Shown here one piece after another: positions 1-6,589 of a DNA stretch of 7,550 bases (position 1 is its first letter; each line of letters begins with the position of its first letter). The translations under genes were made by a program, and so were the position numbers. Origin of the DNA: Bdellovibrionales bacterium (GTDB lineage: Bacteria; Bdellovibrionota; UBA2361; JAGRAS01); NCBI GenBank assembly GCA_020434465.1, contig JAGRAS010000071.1, positions 1-7,550 on the forward strand, read 5' to 3'. Under the pieces are notes generated by a model. It was given only the letters and a program-made list of their open reading frames with translations, was not told the DNA's origin and searched no databases.

Positions 1-1
1 A

Positions 2-2569
2 GATCAGTTTTATAAAAACTATTCAAAAAATAAAAAAAGTAAGCAAGCAAAAATAAAAACTTTTAGAAAAAAAATTCCAAATTCTTTACTGATTAAAGGA
101 GCCAAAGAGCATAATTTAAAAGACTTAGATCTTGAGGTGCCTCTTAAATCTATGGTTGCTATCACAGGAGTATCAGGCTCAGGTAAGTCTACAGTTGCAA
201 AAGATATTATTTATGCTGAAGGGCAACGCCGCTATCTTGATTGCCTTTCACCTTATGCAAGACAATTTATTAAAGAACTAAAAAAGCCTGATCTTGATTC
301 AATTACAAACATTCCGCCTACAATCTGTGTTTATCAACATACTTTTCAACCTTCGAGACTTTCAACAATCGGCACAATGTCAGAAGTTTATAATTTACTG
401 CGCTTACTTTACTCAAAACTTGGCACGCAGTATTGCCCAACTCATAGCGAACAAGAAATCTCCCCTTTAAGCGCTGAAGAAATTGCTGAAGACATCAAAG
501 ATTTTAAAAAAGAAGCTATCAGAATTTTAGCTCCTATCATTAAAAACAAAAAAGGATTACATAAAGAAGTTTTTCAAAGGGCGATTAATTCTGAAATTAA
601 TGAAATTCGTGTTGATGGAATTTTAGATTCACCAAGTAAATACCTAGAAGGGCTAGAAAGATCTAAAACTCATTCTATTGATTACACTATTGCAAAATTT
701 ACACCTGCAAATTTAGATTTTGAATTAATAGTGGAAGCTGTTCAATACGCATTAAGCCTAGGAGCTGGCACTCTGTCTGTAGTAACAGCAAATGAAGAAT
801 GGATATATAGTAGAGATCGAACTTGCTCAACGTGCAAACGAGGTTTTTTTAAACCTGACCCTGAAGATCTTTCATTTAACTCTCGGCGAGGAGTTTGTGA
901 TAATTGCTCAGGAACTGGAATGATTGATGATGAAATCTGCTCAGTATGTGATGGGGCAAGAATAAATGCTATTGGAAGAAATATTCGAATCGGTGATTTA
1001 AATATAGCTGAGGCTTGTTACTTAAATCCTGTGCAACTCAAATCTTTTTTAGATAAGCAAACATTTACAGATTATGCAAAAAAAATTGCTGAACCAATAT
1101 TAAAAGAAATTTATTCTAAGCTAAGTTCTCTAGTTCAACTTGGGCTTGAATACTTACCGCTTGATAGAGATTGTTCAACACTATCAAGTGGAGAACTACA
1201 AAGACTTAGAATTTCTGCCGCTGTTGGCTCGCCCTTAACTGGAGTAATGTATATTTTTGATGAACCAAGCGCCTGTTTACATCCTTTAGACAATCAAAAA
1301 GTTTTAGAAGAACTAAAAAAATTAAATGAAAGGGGTAATTCTGTACTCCTAATTGAACATGATGAAGATAGCATATTAGCTTGCAAAGATATCATAGATA
1401 TTGGGCCAGGTGGTGGAAGAAACGGCGGTGAAATAGTTTTTAATGGTGATATTAGCAGTTTTTTAAACAGTTCAAATTCTGAAACTGCAAGAGCCTTGAG
1501 AAATCAGCTTGAAAAAAACTTTGCTAAAGAAGATCTAGTAATTAATGAGTTTCTGCATCTAGAAAGTGGGATTTGTAATAATATTGAGTCAATAAAAACA
1601 AAAATTCCTCTTGGTACTTTGACTGTTGTTTGTGGTGTGTCTGGTGCCGGAAAAAGCTCGCTTGTTCACGGAGTGCTAGCAGAAACTGTTGAGTTTTCTA
1701 AATTAAATTCAAAAGAAAAATGGGAGTATGAAACCAGTAAAATTCATTCTGATGTTGCAATTGAGCGTTTTCTTGAAATTGATCAAACTCCAATTGGGGC
1801 TAATTCGCGCTCCACTCCAGCCTCGTACTTAAAAATCTGGGATCAGATTAGAAAGCTATATGCTTCGAGCATTGAAGCTAAAGCGCGTGGCTGGGATGCC
1901 TCGTATTTTTCATATAATACTGGTAAAGGCCGTTGCCCGGAGTGTCAGGGAAAAGGCGAGTTAACATTAGAAATGAGTTTTCTTGCTGATGCAAAAATTC
2001 CCTGCGAAACTTGCGATGGAAAACGCTATAATGAAGATGCTTGTAGCATTATTTATCTGGGGCTTAATATTAGTGAAGTTTTAGATTTAACTTTCGAAGA
2101 AGCTAAAACTCATTTTGCAAATCATAAATCAGTTCATAGATCTCTTCATCAAGCATGTGAATTGGGGCTAGGCTATCTTAGTTTAGGGCAAAGCTCAGCA
2201 AGTCTTTCTGGGGGAGAGTCGCAGCGATTAAAGCTTGTTTCAGAGCTAAGCCTAAGTCGTAAAGGTCATACAGTATACATCTTAGATGAACCAACTACAG
2301 GATTACACAAAGCAGATGTTGGAAAGTTAATAAAAATTCTTCATTCTTTAAAAGAACAAGGTCACAGTTTAATTGTAATCGAACATGATCCAGCTCTGAT
2401 TGAATCAGCAGATTATATCATTGAAATGGGCCCAGGGCCGGCTGAAAAAGGCGGCAAAATTATTTTCAATGGTAAATTTGAAAATCTAAAAAAAGCAAAG
2501 ACTCCTTGGGGAAATTACTTATCAAATCTTGAATCTAAAAAGATAAGCTTAGTTTCTAAGCCTGCTTAA
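2..2569 (+). CDS. uvrA: UvrA excinuclease ABC subunit A, 5'-partial; probably C-terminal half of a double-length UvrA
   Basis: UvrA is the DNA-damage sensor of nucleotide excision repair: a dimeric ABC-type ATPase that scans DNA and loads UvrB. The frame is open from base 2. The UvrA N-terminal signature (IKGAKEHNLK) lies near 92-121. ATPase I has Walker A GVSGSGKST (167-193), an ABC signature LSSGELQRLR (1181-1210) and Walker B ending in DEPS (Asp at 1259). ATPase II has Walker A GVSGAGKSS (1634-1660), signature LSGGESQRLK (2204-2233) and DEPTTGLH (Asp at 2285). The UvrB-binding region (about 434-820) is present, with the family-like stretch LAPIIKNKKGLHKE. Zinc-type CxxC pairs start at 824, 896, 938, 1934 and 2003. 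The second and third pairs are only about 10 residues apart, so the usual insertion domain is missing. There is no ATG, GTG or TTG before the IKGA block. A GTG at 137 would cut off the first ATPase strand and is not a credible start. The true start is therefore upstream, after a lysine-rich stretch that looks like a linker. UvrA identity is near certain; the tandem architecture is inferred. Confidence 0.95.
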   Translation, partial: DQFYKNYSKNKKSKQAKIKTFRKKIPNSLLIKGAKEHNLKDLDLEVPLKSMVAITGVSGSGKSTVAKDIIYAEGQRRYLDCLSPYARQFIKELKKPDLDSITNIPPTICVYQHTFQPSRLSTIGTMSEVYNLLRLLYSKLGTQYCPTHSEQEISPLSAEEIAEDIKDFKKEAIRILAPIIKNKKGLHKEVFQRAINSEINEIRVDGILDSPSKYLEGLERSKTHSIDYTIAKFTPANLDFELIVEAVQYALSLGAGTLSVVTANEEWIYSRDRTCSTCKRGFFKPDPEDLSFNSRRGVCDNCSGTGMIDDEICSVCDGARINAIGRNIRIGDLNIAEACYLNPVQLKSFLDKQTFTDYAKKIAEPILKEIYSKLSSLVQLGLEYLPLDRDCSTLSSGELQRLRISAAVGSPLTGVMYIFDEPSACLHPLDNQKVLEELKKLNERGNSVLLIEHDEDSILACKDIIDIGPGGGRNGGEIVFNGDISSFLNSSNSETARALRNQLEKNFAKEDLVINEFLHLESGICNNIESIKTKIPLGTLTVVCGVSGAGKSSLVHGVLAETVEFSKLNSKEKWEYETSKIHSDVAIERFLEIDQTPIGANSRSTPASYLKIWDQIRKLYASSIEAKARGWDASYFSYNTGKGRCPECQGKGELTLEMSFLADAKIPCETCDGKRYNEDACSIIYLGLNISEVLDLTFEEAKTHFANHKSVHRSLHQACELGLGYLSLGQSSASLSGGESQRLKLVSELSLSRKGHTVYILDEPTTGLHKADVGKLIKILHSLKEQGHSLIVIEHDPALIESADYIIEMGPGPAEKGGKIIFNGKFENLKKAKTPWGNYLSNLESKKISLVSKPA
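2537..2561 (-). terminator. Candidate intrinsic terminator of the minus-strand repeat-protein gene, inside the 3' end of uvrA
   Basis: Read on the minus strand, GCTTAG-AAA-CTAAGC forms a perfect 6-bp stem with a 3-base loop (2561 down to 2547), followed by TTATCTTTTT. It lies 25 bases past the minus-strand stop codon (2586-2588), where a terminator is expected. Read on the plus strand the same hairpin has no T tract, so it should work only for the minus-strand gene. The stem is short and half A/T, so strength is uncertain. Confidence 0.5.
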
Positions 2570-2585
2570 ACTTATTGACAATACT

Positions 2586-4565
2586 TTATAAAAACCACCC
2601 GCTTTCTTTAATTGTCGGAATTAAAAATTCATTGTTAAATTCTTTAAGTGTACGCTTGCTAAGTAAAACATAAATACTTTCTACTTCTCTTAGTTCAGTA
2701 GGCATAAGTATACAAAAAGAATTTTCTACTAGAATCACAAAACTAAACATTTGAAATTTATCTTTAATAATATCACCTAATAAAGTGCTTGATTTAATAT
2801 CCTTTGTTTGCACGCCTGTTAGATGACTTAAAATTTTTTTTAGAACCTCAGGATTAATATGTAACTTTTTTCCCGATCTTAATATTGAAGTACCATTAGA
2901 TTTAGCGTTTTTTTCAATAACAATAGTAAGATTCTTTTTTTTTCGTGAATGAGTTAAAAGTGTCCCGCGAACTTTTTTGGGGCTTTTTTGTTTAGATCTC
3001 ATAACTTCCCTTTTTTCAGCAGCTGAAGTTATATCTTGAAAATCTTCACATTTTGCTTTCTGAAGACCTGTAAATTGAATTAGATTTGAATCAATTGTTG
3101 GAAGTTTTTTGTTACTAGAGAAAACTGCTATTAAAGCCTGTGCTTTTATAAATAGATCTTTGCCTCTTTCTAAACCAAAACTATCAACAATACACCTAAA
3201 AAGGCGAGTTTGTTTCTCTGAGTCAGTTAAAGCACTAAAAGCTAATAAATACTCTAAAGGTATTCTTGGTAACTTAGCTAAAACAGATAGGATTTTTTTG
3301 TCAGAAAGTCCTCTTAGTTTTATTTTATCACTTTCATTTAACAGGCAGCCTATTGCAGACTTACTCATAAATGGCCAAAGAATCGCACAAACTTCTTTTG
3401 GTGAAATTAAATTCGAACTAGCAATTTGAATAATTAAGTCATTTCTTATTTTTATTCCTATATTAGCATCCAAATTTTCATATAAAGTTTTTAAATTAGA
3501 TGCTAATTTAATTTTAAGCTGATCTTCCAAGGGTTCGGCTACTATATTTTTTTCTCTTTCTATTTTCTCTTCTAATTGATCAGCAGAGTGATCGATAGTT
3601 TTTATAACTATACCTTTGGAAAAAATAAGCTCTTGTGGATCGATTATAGGATACTTTTTGCCTGATCGAATACAAGCAATTAGTTCACTTACTCTAGTTG
3701 AAAGTTCCTTTGTTTTATCAATTCCATAAGCCAAAGTTACTGCTTTATAAAAACTAAGGCTTAGATCAGTGTCTTGATCTGAAGCAAAGGCAGCTAAAAA
3801 TTCAAACGGAAATTTAGGTATAAATCTTAAAGTAGTAAAAATTTTAAGTCTGCTTATTCCTGCTAGTAAAGTCTTTGGATCTTCATTAAATAAACATTTA
3901 ACTGTTTCCTTAGATAAATGAGGCCAAAGTGTTAAACAAGTTTCTAACACTGAAATCTTATTAACTTCTGAAATTTGATTTAATATATGAAATCTTAGTT
4001 TTATTTTTTGTTCTCTTTCTAAACTTCTAAATACTCTGGCAAGCGAGGTATGTATTTTTTCTGCTTCTAGTAAACTTTGTGTTTTCTTGCTAGAAAAAGT
4101 GTCTAGCTCTTGTTTTAAACCTTGCTCTATTATTCTATCCAAGTACTTTTTATCAGGTAGAAGGCCAGTTTTAGCTAATACATCTAAATCAAACTTGTTT
4201 CTTTCGCCTGGACTTACAAAAAAGCGCAATTCCTCTGGCAAGATGCTTGGCGATCCCTTTGCTTGACTACTTAAGTTTTGCGCTAAAATTTCTATAGCTT
4301 TTTTTATATCTAAATATGCAATATTCTCTGGATCGGGTGATTTGTTTTTTGCGTTTGGTAAAAATCGCCATGTAAGTGAAGCTGGCAAGTCAAACAGTCT
4401 AGCAAGAAAAGTTGCTGATGATTCTAAACTAAAAGTTTTTAATGATTTAGTAATGTCCTTTCTAACCCTAAGAAAAACTTCTTCTTGCTGAGGCATCTTT
4501 GATATAGGAATTAAGACAATCTCGTCTGATCTTTCATGTGTACTTCTCTGTGTTGTCTGTTGCAT
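2586..4565 (-). CDS. Unrecognised 659-residue repeat protein with C-terminal carrier-protein-like domain
   Basis: I do not recognise this protein as a whole. The ATG at 4565-4563 is chosen; an in-frame TTG two codons upstream (4571) is the alternative. Neither has a good ribosome binding site. There is no signal peptide or membrane segment, so it is probably cytoplasmic. Numbering from the ATG, it contains two clearly homologous blocks, about residues 173-318 and 356-500, sharing patterns such as LWPHLSKETVKCLFNE / LWPFMSKSAIGCLLNE, IPKFPFEFLAAF / LPRIPLEYLLAF and KKYPIIDPQELIF / KKLPTIDSNLIQF. Residues 45-119 look like a shorter, diverged third copy (LFDLPASLTWRFLPN, later ILPEELRFF). The copies are predicted helical, with charged linkers that may form coiled coils. 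A basic linker (about 518-568, rich in K and R) leads to a domain (569-643) resembling an acyl carrier protein without the attachment serine. The gene stands alone, convergent with uvrA and divergent from pckA, with its own promoter. A scaffold or protein-binding role is possible, but function is unknown. Confidence 0.85.
   Translation of the reverse strand: MQQTTQRSTHERSDEIVLIPISKMPQQEEVFLRVRKDITKSLKTFSLESSATFLARLFDLPASLTWRFLPNAKNKSPDPENIAYLDIKKAIEILAQNLSSQAKGSPSILPEELRFFVSPGERNKFDLDVLAKTGLLPDKKYLDRIIEQGLKQELDTFSSKKTQSLLEAEKIHTSLARVFRSLEREQKIKLRFHILNQISEVNKISVLETCLTLWPHLSKETVKCLFNEDPKTLLAGISRLKIFTTLRFIPKFPFEFLAAFASDQDTDLSLSFYKAVTLAYGIDKTKELSTRVSELIACIRSGKKYPIIDPQELIFSKGIVIKTIDHSADQLEEKIEREKNIVAEPLEDQLKIKLASNLKTLYENLDANIGIKIRNDLIIQIASSNLISPKEVCAILWPFMSKSAIGCLLNESDKIKLRGLSDKKILSVLAKLPRIPLEYLLAFSALTDSEKQTRLFRCIVDSFGLERGKDLFIKAQALIAVFSSNKKLPTIDSNLIQFTGLQKAKCEDFQDITSAAEKREVMRSKQKSPKKVRGTLLTHSRKKKNLTIVIEKNAKSNGTSILRSGKKLHINPEVLKKILSHLTGVQTKDIKSSTLLGDIIKDKFQMFSFVILVENSFCILMPTELREVESIYVLLSKRTLKEFNNEFLIPTIKESGWFL
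3066..3500 (-). repeat. Protein-level repeat copy B in the 659-residue protein
   Basis: Encodes about residues 356-500 (numbered from the ATG at 4565). It aligns with copy A along its length at a period of about 183 residues: LKTLYENLDANIGIKIR matches LARVFRSLEREQKIKLR, and the LWP, N-E, (I/L)P-x(2)-P-(F/L)-E-(F/Y)-L and KK-x-P-x-ID motifs recur in order. The bases have diverged strongly, so this is an old duplication, not a recent DNA repeat. Confidence 0.8.
3612..4049 (-). repeat. Protein-level repeat copy A in the 659-residue protein
   Basis: Encodes about residues 173-318. It is the better-conserved partner of copy B. Order of shared motifs: an amphipathic helix ending in IKLR, the ETCLTLWPHLS block, CLFNED, the IPKFPFEFLAAF block, a YGI-x-K-x-KEL helix, and KKYPIIDPQELIF. 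A shorter related block seems to occur upstream in the protein (about residues 45-119, bases about 4209-4433), which would make three copies. Confidence 0.8.
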
Positions 4566-4597
4566 TATCAAAATTAAATCTTAGGTTTTAAAACAAA

Positions 4598-4626
4598 GTT
4601 ATAGTGATACTTTTGTTTAAAGTAAA
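4598..4626 (-). promoter_or_regulatory. Predicted sigma-70-type promoter of the repeat-protein gene
   Basis: On the minus strand TTTACT (4626-4621) and TATAAC (4603-4598) are separated by exactly 17 bases. They match the TTGACA and TATAAT consensus at 4 and 5 of 6 positions. Transcription would begin near 4591, giving a leader of about 26 bases before the ATG at 4565. The strict spacing and position support it, but AT-rich DNA yields chance matches. Confidence 0.5.
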
Positions 4627-4722
4627 TTTTCTGAATCTAAAAAAATAACAAACATTTATTCTTAGGCTTTTTAATTAATAATTTCATATAGTTAGACCTT
4701 AGCTTGAATATCAAAATCATTG

Positions 4723-4754
4723 GGGATACTCTGACACTCGCTATTTGTTATCCC
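4723..4754 (+). repeat. Inverted repeat GGGATA / TATCCC in the pckA leader
   Basis: GGGATA (4723-4728) and TATCCC (4749-4754) are exact reverse complements separated by 20 bases, with a possible extra G-U pair outside. It could be an RNA stem in the pckA leader or a pair of half-sites for a regulator. Six bases can arise by chance. Confidence 0.3.
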
Positions 4755-4767
4755 TCCGTTTAAAATT

Positions 4768-4786
4768 AGCTGCTTGCGGCTTTTTT
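4768..4786 (+). terminator. Terminator-like hairpin (possible attenuator) just upstream of pckA
   Basis: AGCTG-CTTG-CGGCT forms a 5-bp stem (one G-U pair in RNA) closed by a CUUG tetraloop and followed by a run of six T (4781-4786). It ends 16 bases before the pckA ATG. The nearest upstream plus-strand gene ends at 2569, so there is no obvious message for it to terminate. A role as a regulated attenuator in the pckA leader is the natural alternative. On the minus strand the G-U pair becomes a C-A mismatch, so the hairpin favours the plus direction. Confidence 0.4.
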
Positions 4787-4791
4787 AAGCT

Positions 4792-4795
4792 GGAA
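4792..4795 (+). promoter_or_regulatory. Ribosome binding site for the first pckA start
   Basis: GGAA lies 7 bases before the ATG at 4803, acceptable but weak. A stronger GGGAG at 4878-4882 precedes the in-frame ATG at 4893 by 10 bases, so the start of pckA is not settled by this signal. Confidence 0.4.
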
Positions 4796-4802
4796 TTTTT
4801 AA

Positions 4803-6533
4803 ATGACTGGAGTGCTTAAAATAATTTCAAAATTTATGTCTGCACTACGAACTGATCATGTTGGTGCTGTAGACAATGGGAGTATCTATACGATGGAAAA
4901 TCTTTCTACTCTTAATCATATTTTAGATTCACATACTGGTTTAAAACTAAACCCAACTAGAAAAGAATTAATTAAAGAAAGTATTGATAACGATGAAGTT
5001 ATTGTTCTTAGTTGTGGGGCTTTAGCAACTTGGACCCCTCCAGATCAAACTGGCCGTTGCCCGAAAGATACTTATGTTGTTAAGCACGCAGCCAGCTCTA
5101 ATACAATTGATTGGAACTCACCTACTAATATTCCTATGAGCCCGCAAATTTTTGATGCTCTTTGGGAAGATGCAATGAGCTTTCTTAAAAATAAAAAGAA
5201 GGTCTATGTAATTGAAAGAGTAATCGGTGCCGATTCTAGTTATGCTTTACCAACTAAAGTTGTTACTGATCGAGCAGTTTCTGCTCTCTTCTCTGACAAT
5301 ATGTTTAGACAAAAGCCAAGTGATTTAGATCGCAGCATTTTTGCAGATGAAGAGTTCACAATTTTGAGTTTGCCTTGGGATAAAGTTGATCCAAAAAAAT
5401 ATGCTAACAAGCTGCGAACTACAAATGATAATGCTGAGCCGCGTGTTTGTGTTTTAGATTTAGATAGAAAACTTGGTCTAATTCTTGGCACTCTTTATTG
5501 CGGTACTATTAAGAAAACTCTTTTTACTGCAATGAATTATTATTTACCTGAAAAAGGCATTCTACCACTTCACTGCTCAGCAAATGAGGGCCCGGATGGG
5601 AAATCTGCGCTGTTTCTTGGGTTATCTGGAACTGGAAAAACTACTCTTTCATCTGACGAATCAAGAGCTTTAATCGGTGATGATGAGCATGGTTGGTCAG
5701 ACAATGGCATAGCTAATTTTGAAGGTGGTTGTTACGCAAAGTTAATTGATTTGGATCCAAATAAGGAACCAGAAATTCATCATGCTTCTTTTCGGCAAGC
5801 AGATGTTTATGAGCATGGATCAATTATTGAAAACTGTATGGTTTACCCAGATGGAACATGGGATGTTAAAGACGCTCGCTTTTCTGAAAATTCAAGAGTC
5901 TCTTATCCTTTAACTTCTCTTTCTAATGTTAAAAAATCTGCTGCAGGATCACACCCTGATTGCATTATTTTTCTAACTGCTGATGCTAATGGCGTTCTTC
6001 CACCAGTGGCCAAGCTTAATAGAAACCAAGCTATGCTTTGGTTTTTAATGGGATACACAAGCAAACTTGCTGGAACTGAAACCGGAGTTACTGAACCAGT
6101 CACTACTTTTTCAAGATTTTTTGGCGGACCTTTTATGGCAAGAAATCCTGGTGATTACACAAGTTTGTTTGGTCAAAAAATAGATAAGTATAATACACGA
6201 GTATATTTGATTAATACCGGCTGGACTGGCGGTCCTTATGGAGTCGGAAAGCGTTTTGACATCAAAGTTACGCGCAATATTGTTAACTCTGCACTCTATG
6301 GAACGATTGAAGATACTGAATGGGTTGAAGATAAGCGTTTTCACTTTAGCGTACCTAAAAGTTGCCCTGATGTTGATGCAAAACTTCTAGATCCAAAAAA
6401 TACTTGGACTGATGTGGCTGCTTACGAAGCAAAAGCTAATAAGTTAGCAGCAGACTTTTCTCAGGCATTTGATAAGGCTTATGGCAGCAATAATATTGAA
6501 GCTAACATTATAGCCGAGTGCCCTGGAAAATAA
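4803..6533 (+). CDS. pckA: Phosphoenolpyruvate carboxykinase (ATP)
   Basis: Catalyses oxaloacetate + ATP = phosphoenolpyruvate + ADP + CO2 (EC 4.1.1.49), the entry step of gluconeogenesis from TCA intermediates; it is cytosolic. Residue numbers count from the ATG at 4803 (576 aa). Substrate-binding Arg85 lies in GRCPKD, where most relatives have GRSPKD. Metal-ligand candidates are Lys238 (GTIKKTLF) and His257 (LPLHCSANE). The P-loop GLSGTGKTT is at 273-281, and the kinase-2 acidic pair Asp293-Asp294 is in GDDEHGW. Arg365 in ENSRVSYPL matches the conserved substrate arginine. The C-terminal nucleotide-binding block reads TADANGVLPP, then EPVTTFS, then NTGWTGGPYGVGKR. All key residues are present, so it should be active. 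The P-loop and GDDEHGW forms identify the ATP family and exclude the GTP family. The usual length is near 540; starting at Met31 (4893) would give 546 aa and has a better ribosome binding site, so the N-terminus is uncertain. A membrane protein gene follows after 56 bases. Confidence 0.97.
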   Translation: MTGVLKIISKFMSALRTDHVGAVDNGSIYTMENLSTLNHILDSHTGLKLNPTRKELIKESIDNDEVIVLSCGALATWTPPDQTGRCPKDTYVVKHAASSNTIDWNSPTNIPMSPQIFDALWEDAMSFLKNKKKVYVIERVIGADSSYALPTKVVTDRAVSALFSDNMFRQKPSDLDRSIFADEEFTILSLPWDKVDPKKYANKLRTTNDNAEPRVCVLDLDRKLGLILGTLYCGTIKKTLFTAMNYYLPEKGILPLHCSANEGPDGKSALFLGLSGTGKTTLSSDESRALIGDDEHGWSDNGIANFEGGCYAKLIDLDPNKEPEIHHASFRQADVYEHGSIIENCMVYPDGTWDVKDARFSENSRVSYPLTSLSNVKKSAAGSHPDCIIFLTADANGVLPPVAKLNRNQAMLWFLMGYTSKLAGTETGVTEPVTTFSRFFGGPFMARNPGDYTSLFGQKIDKYNTRVYLINTGWTGGPYGVGKRFDIKVTRNIVNSALYGTIEDTEWVEDKRFHFSVPKSCPDVDAKLLDPKNTWTDVAAYEAKANKLAADFSQAFDKAYGSNNIEANIIAECPGK

Positions 6534-6589
6534 CCGTCAAAAAAAGTTCTTGTTTTCAAAGTTTTACTCAAGTTGTAGGCTTTTCTAAA

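Larger units (their letters stand above)
4566..4802. other. Divergent intergenic region between the repeat-protein gene and pckA
   Basis: No coding sequence is apparent here. The left part carries the minus-strand promoter. The right part (about 4720-4800) is less AT-rich and holds an inverted repeat and a terminator-like hairpin ahead of pckA. A plus-strand promoter for pckA is not clear. The best -10 candidates are TATAGT at 4687-4692, with no good -35, and GATACT at 4725-4730, with TTGAAT only 15 bases upstream. Confidence 0.6.

Noticed and set aside
137..139. GTG as the start of uvrA
   Set aside because: The conserved UvrA N-terminal sequence is encoded upstream in the same open frame, and starting here would remove the first strand of the ATPase fold.
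2577..2616. GACAAT / ATTGTC inverted repeat as a uvrA terminator
   Set aside because: The loop would be 28 bases, the stem is A/T-rich, and no T tract follows.
3109..3429. Plus-strand open frame of 106 codons
   Set aside because: It lies wholly antisense within the repeat-protein gene, over a conserved repeat copy, and its translation shows no recognisable motifs.
5240..6344. Three minus-strand open frames (5240-5491, 5903-6103, 6111-6344)
   Set aside because: All are antisense to pckA, whose motifs run without interruption through them; they are shadows of its codon use.
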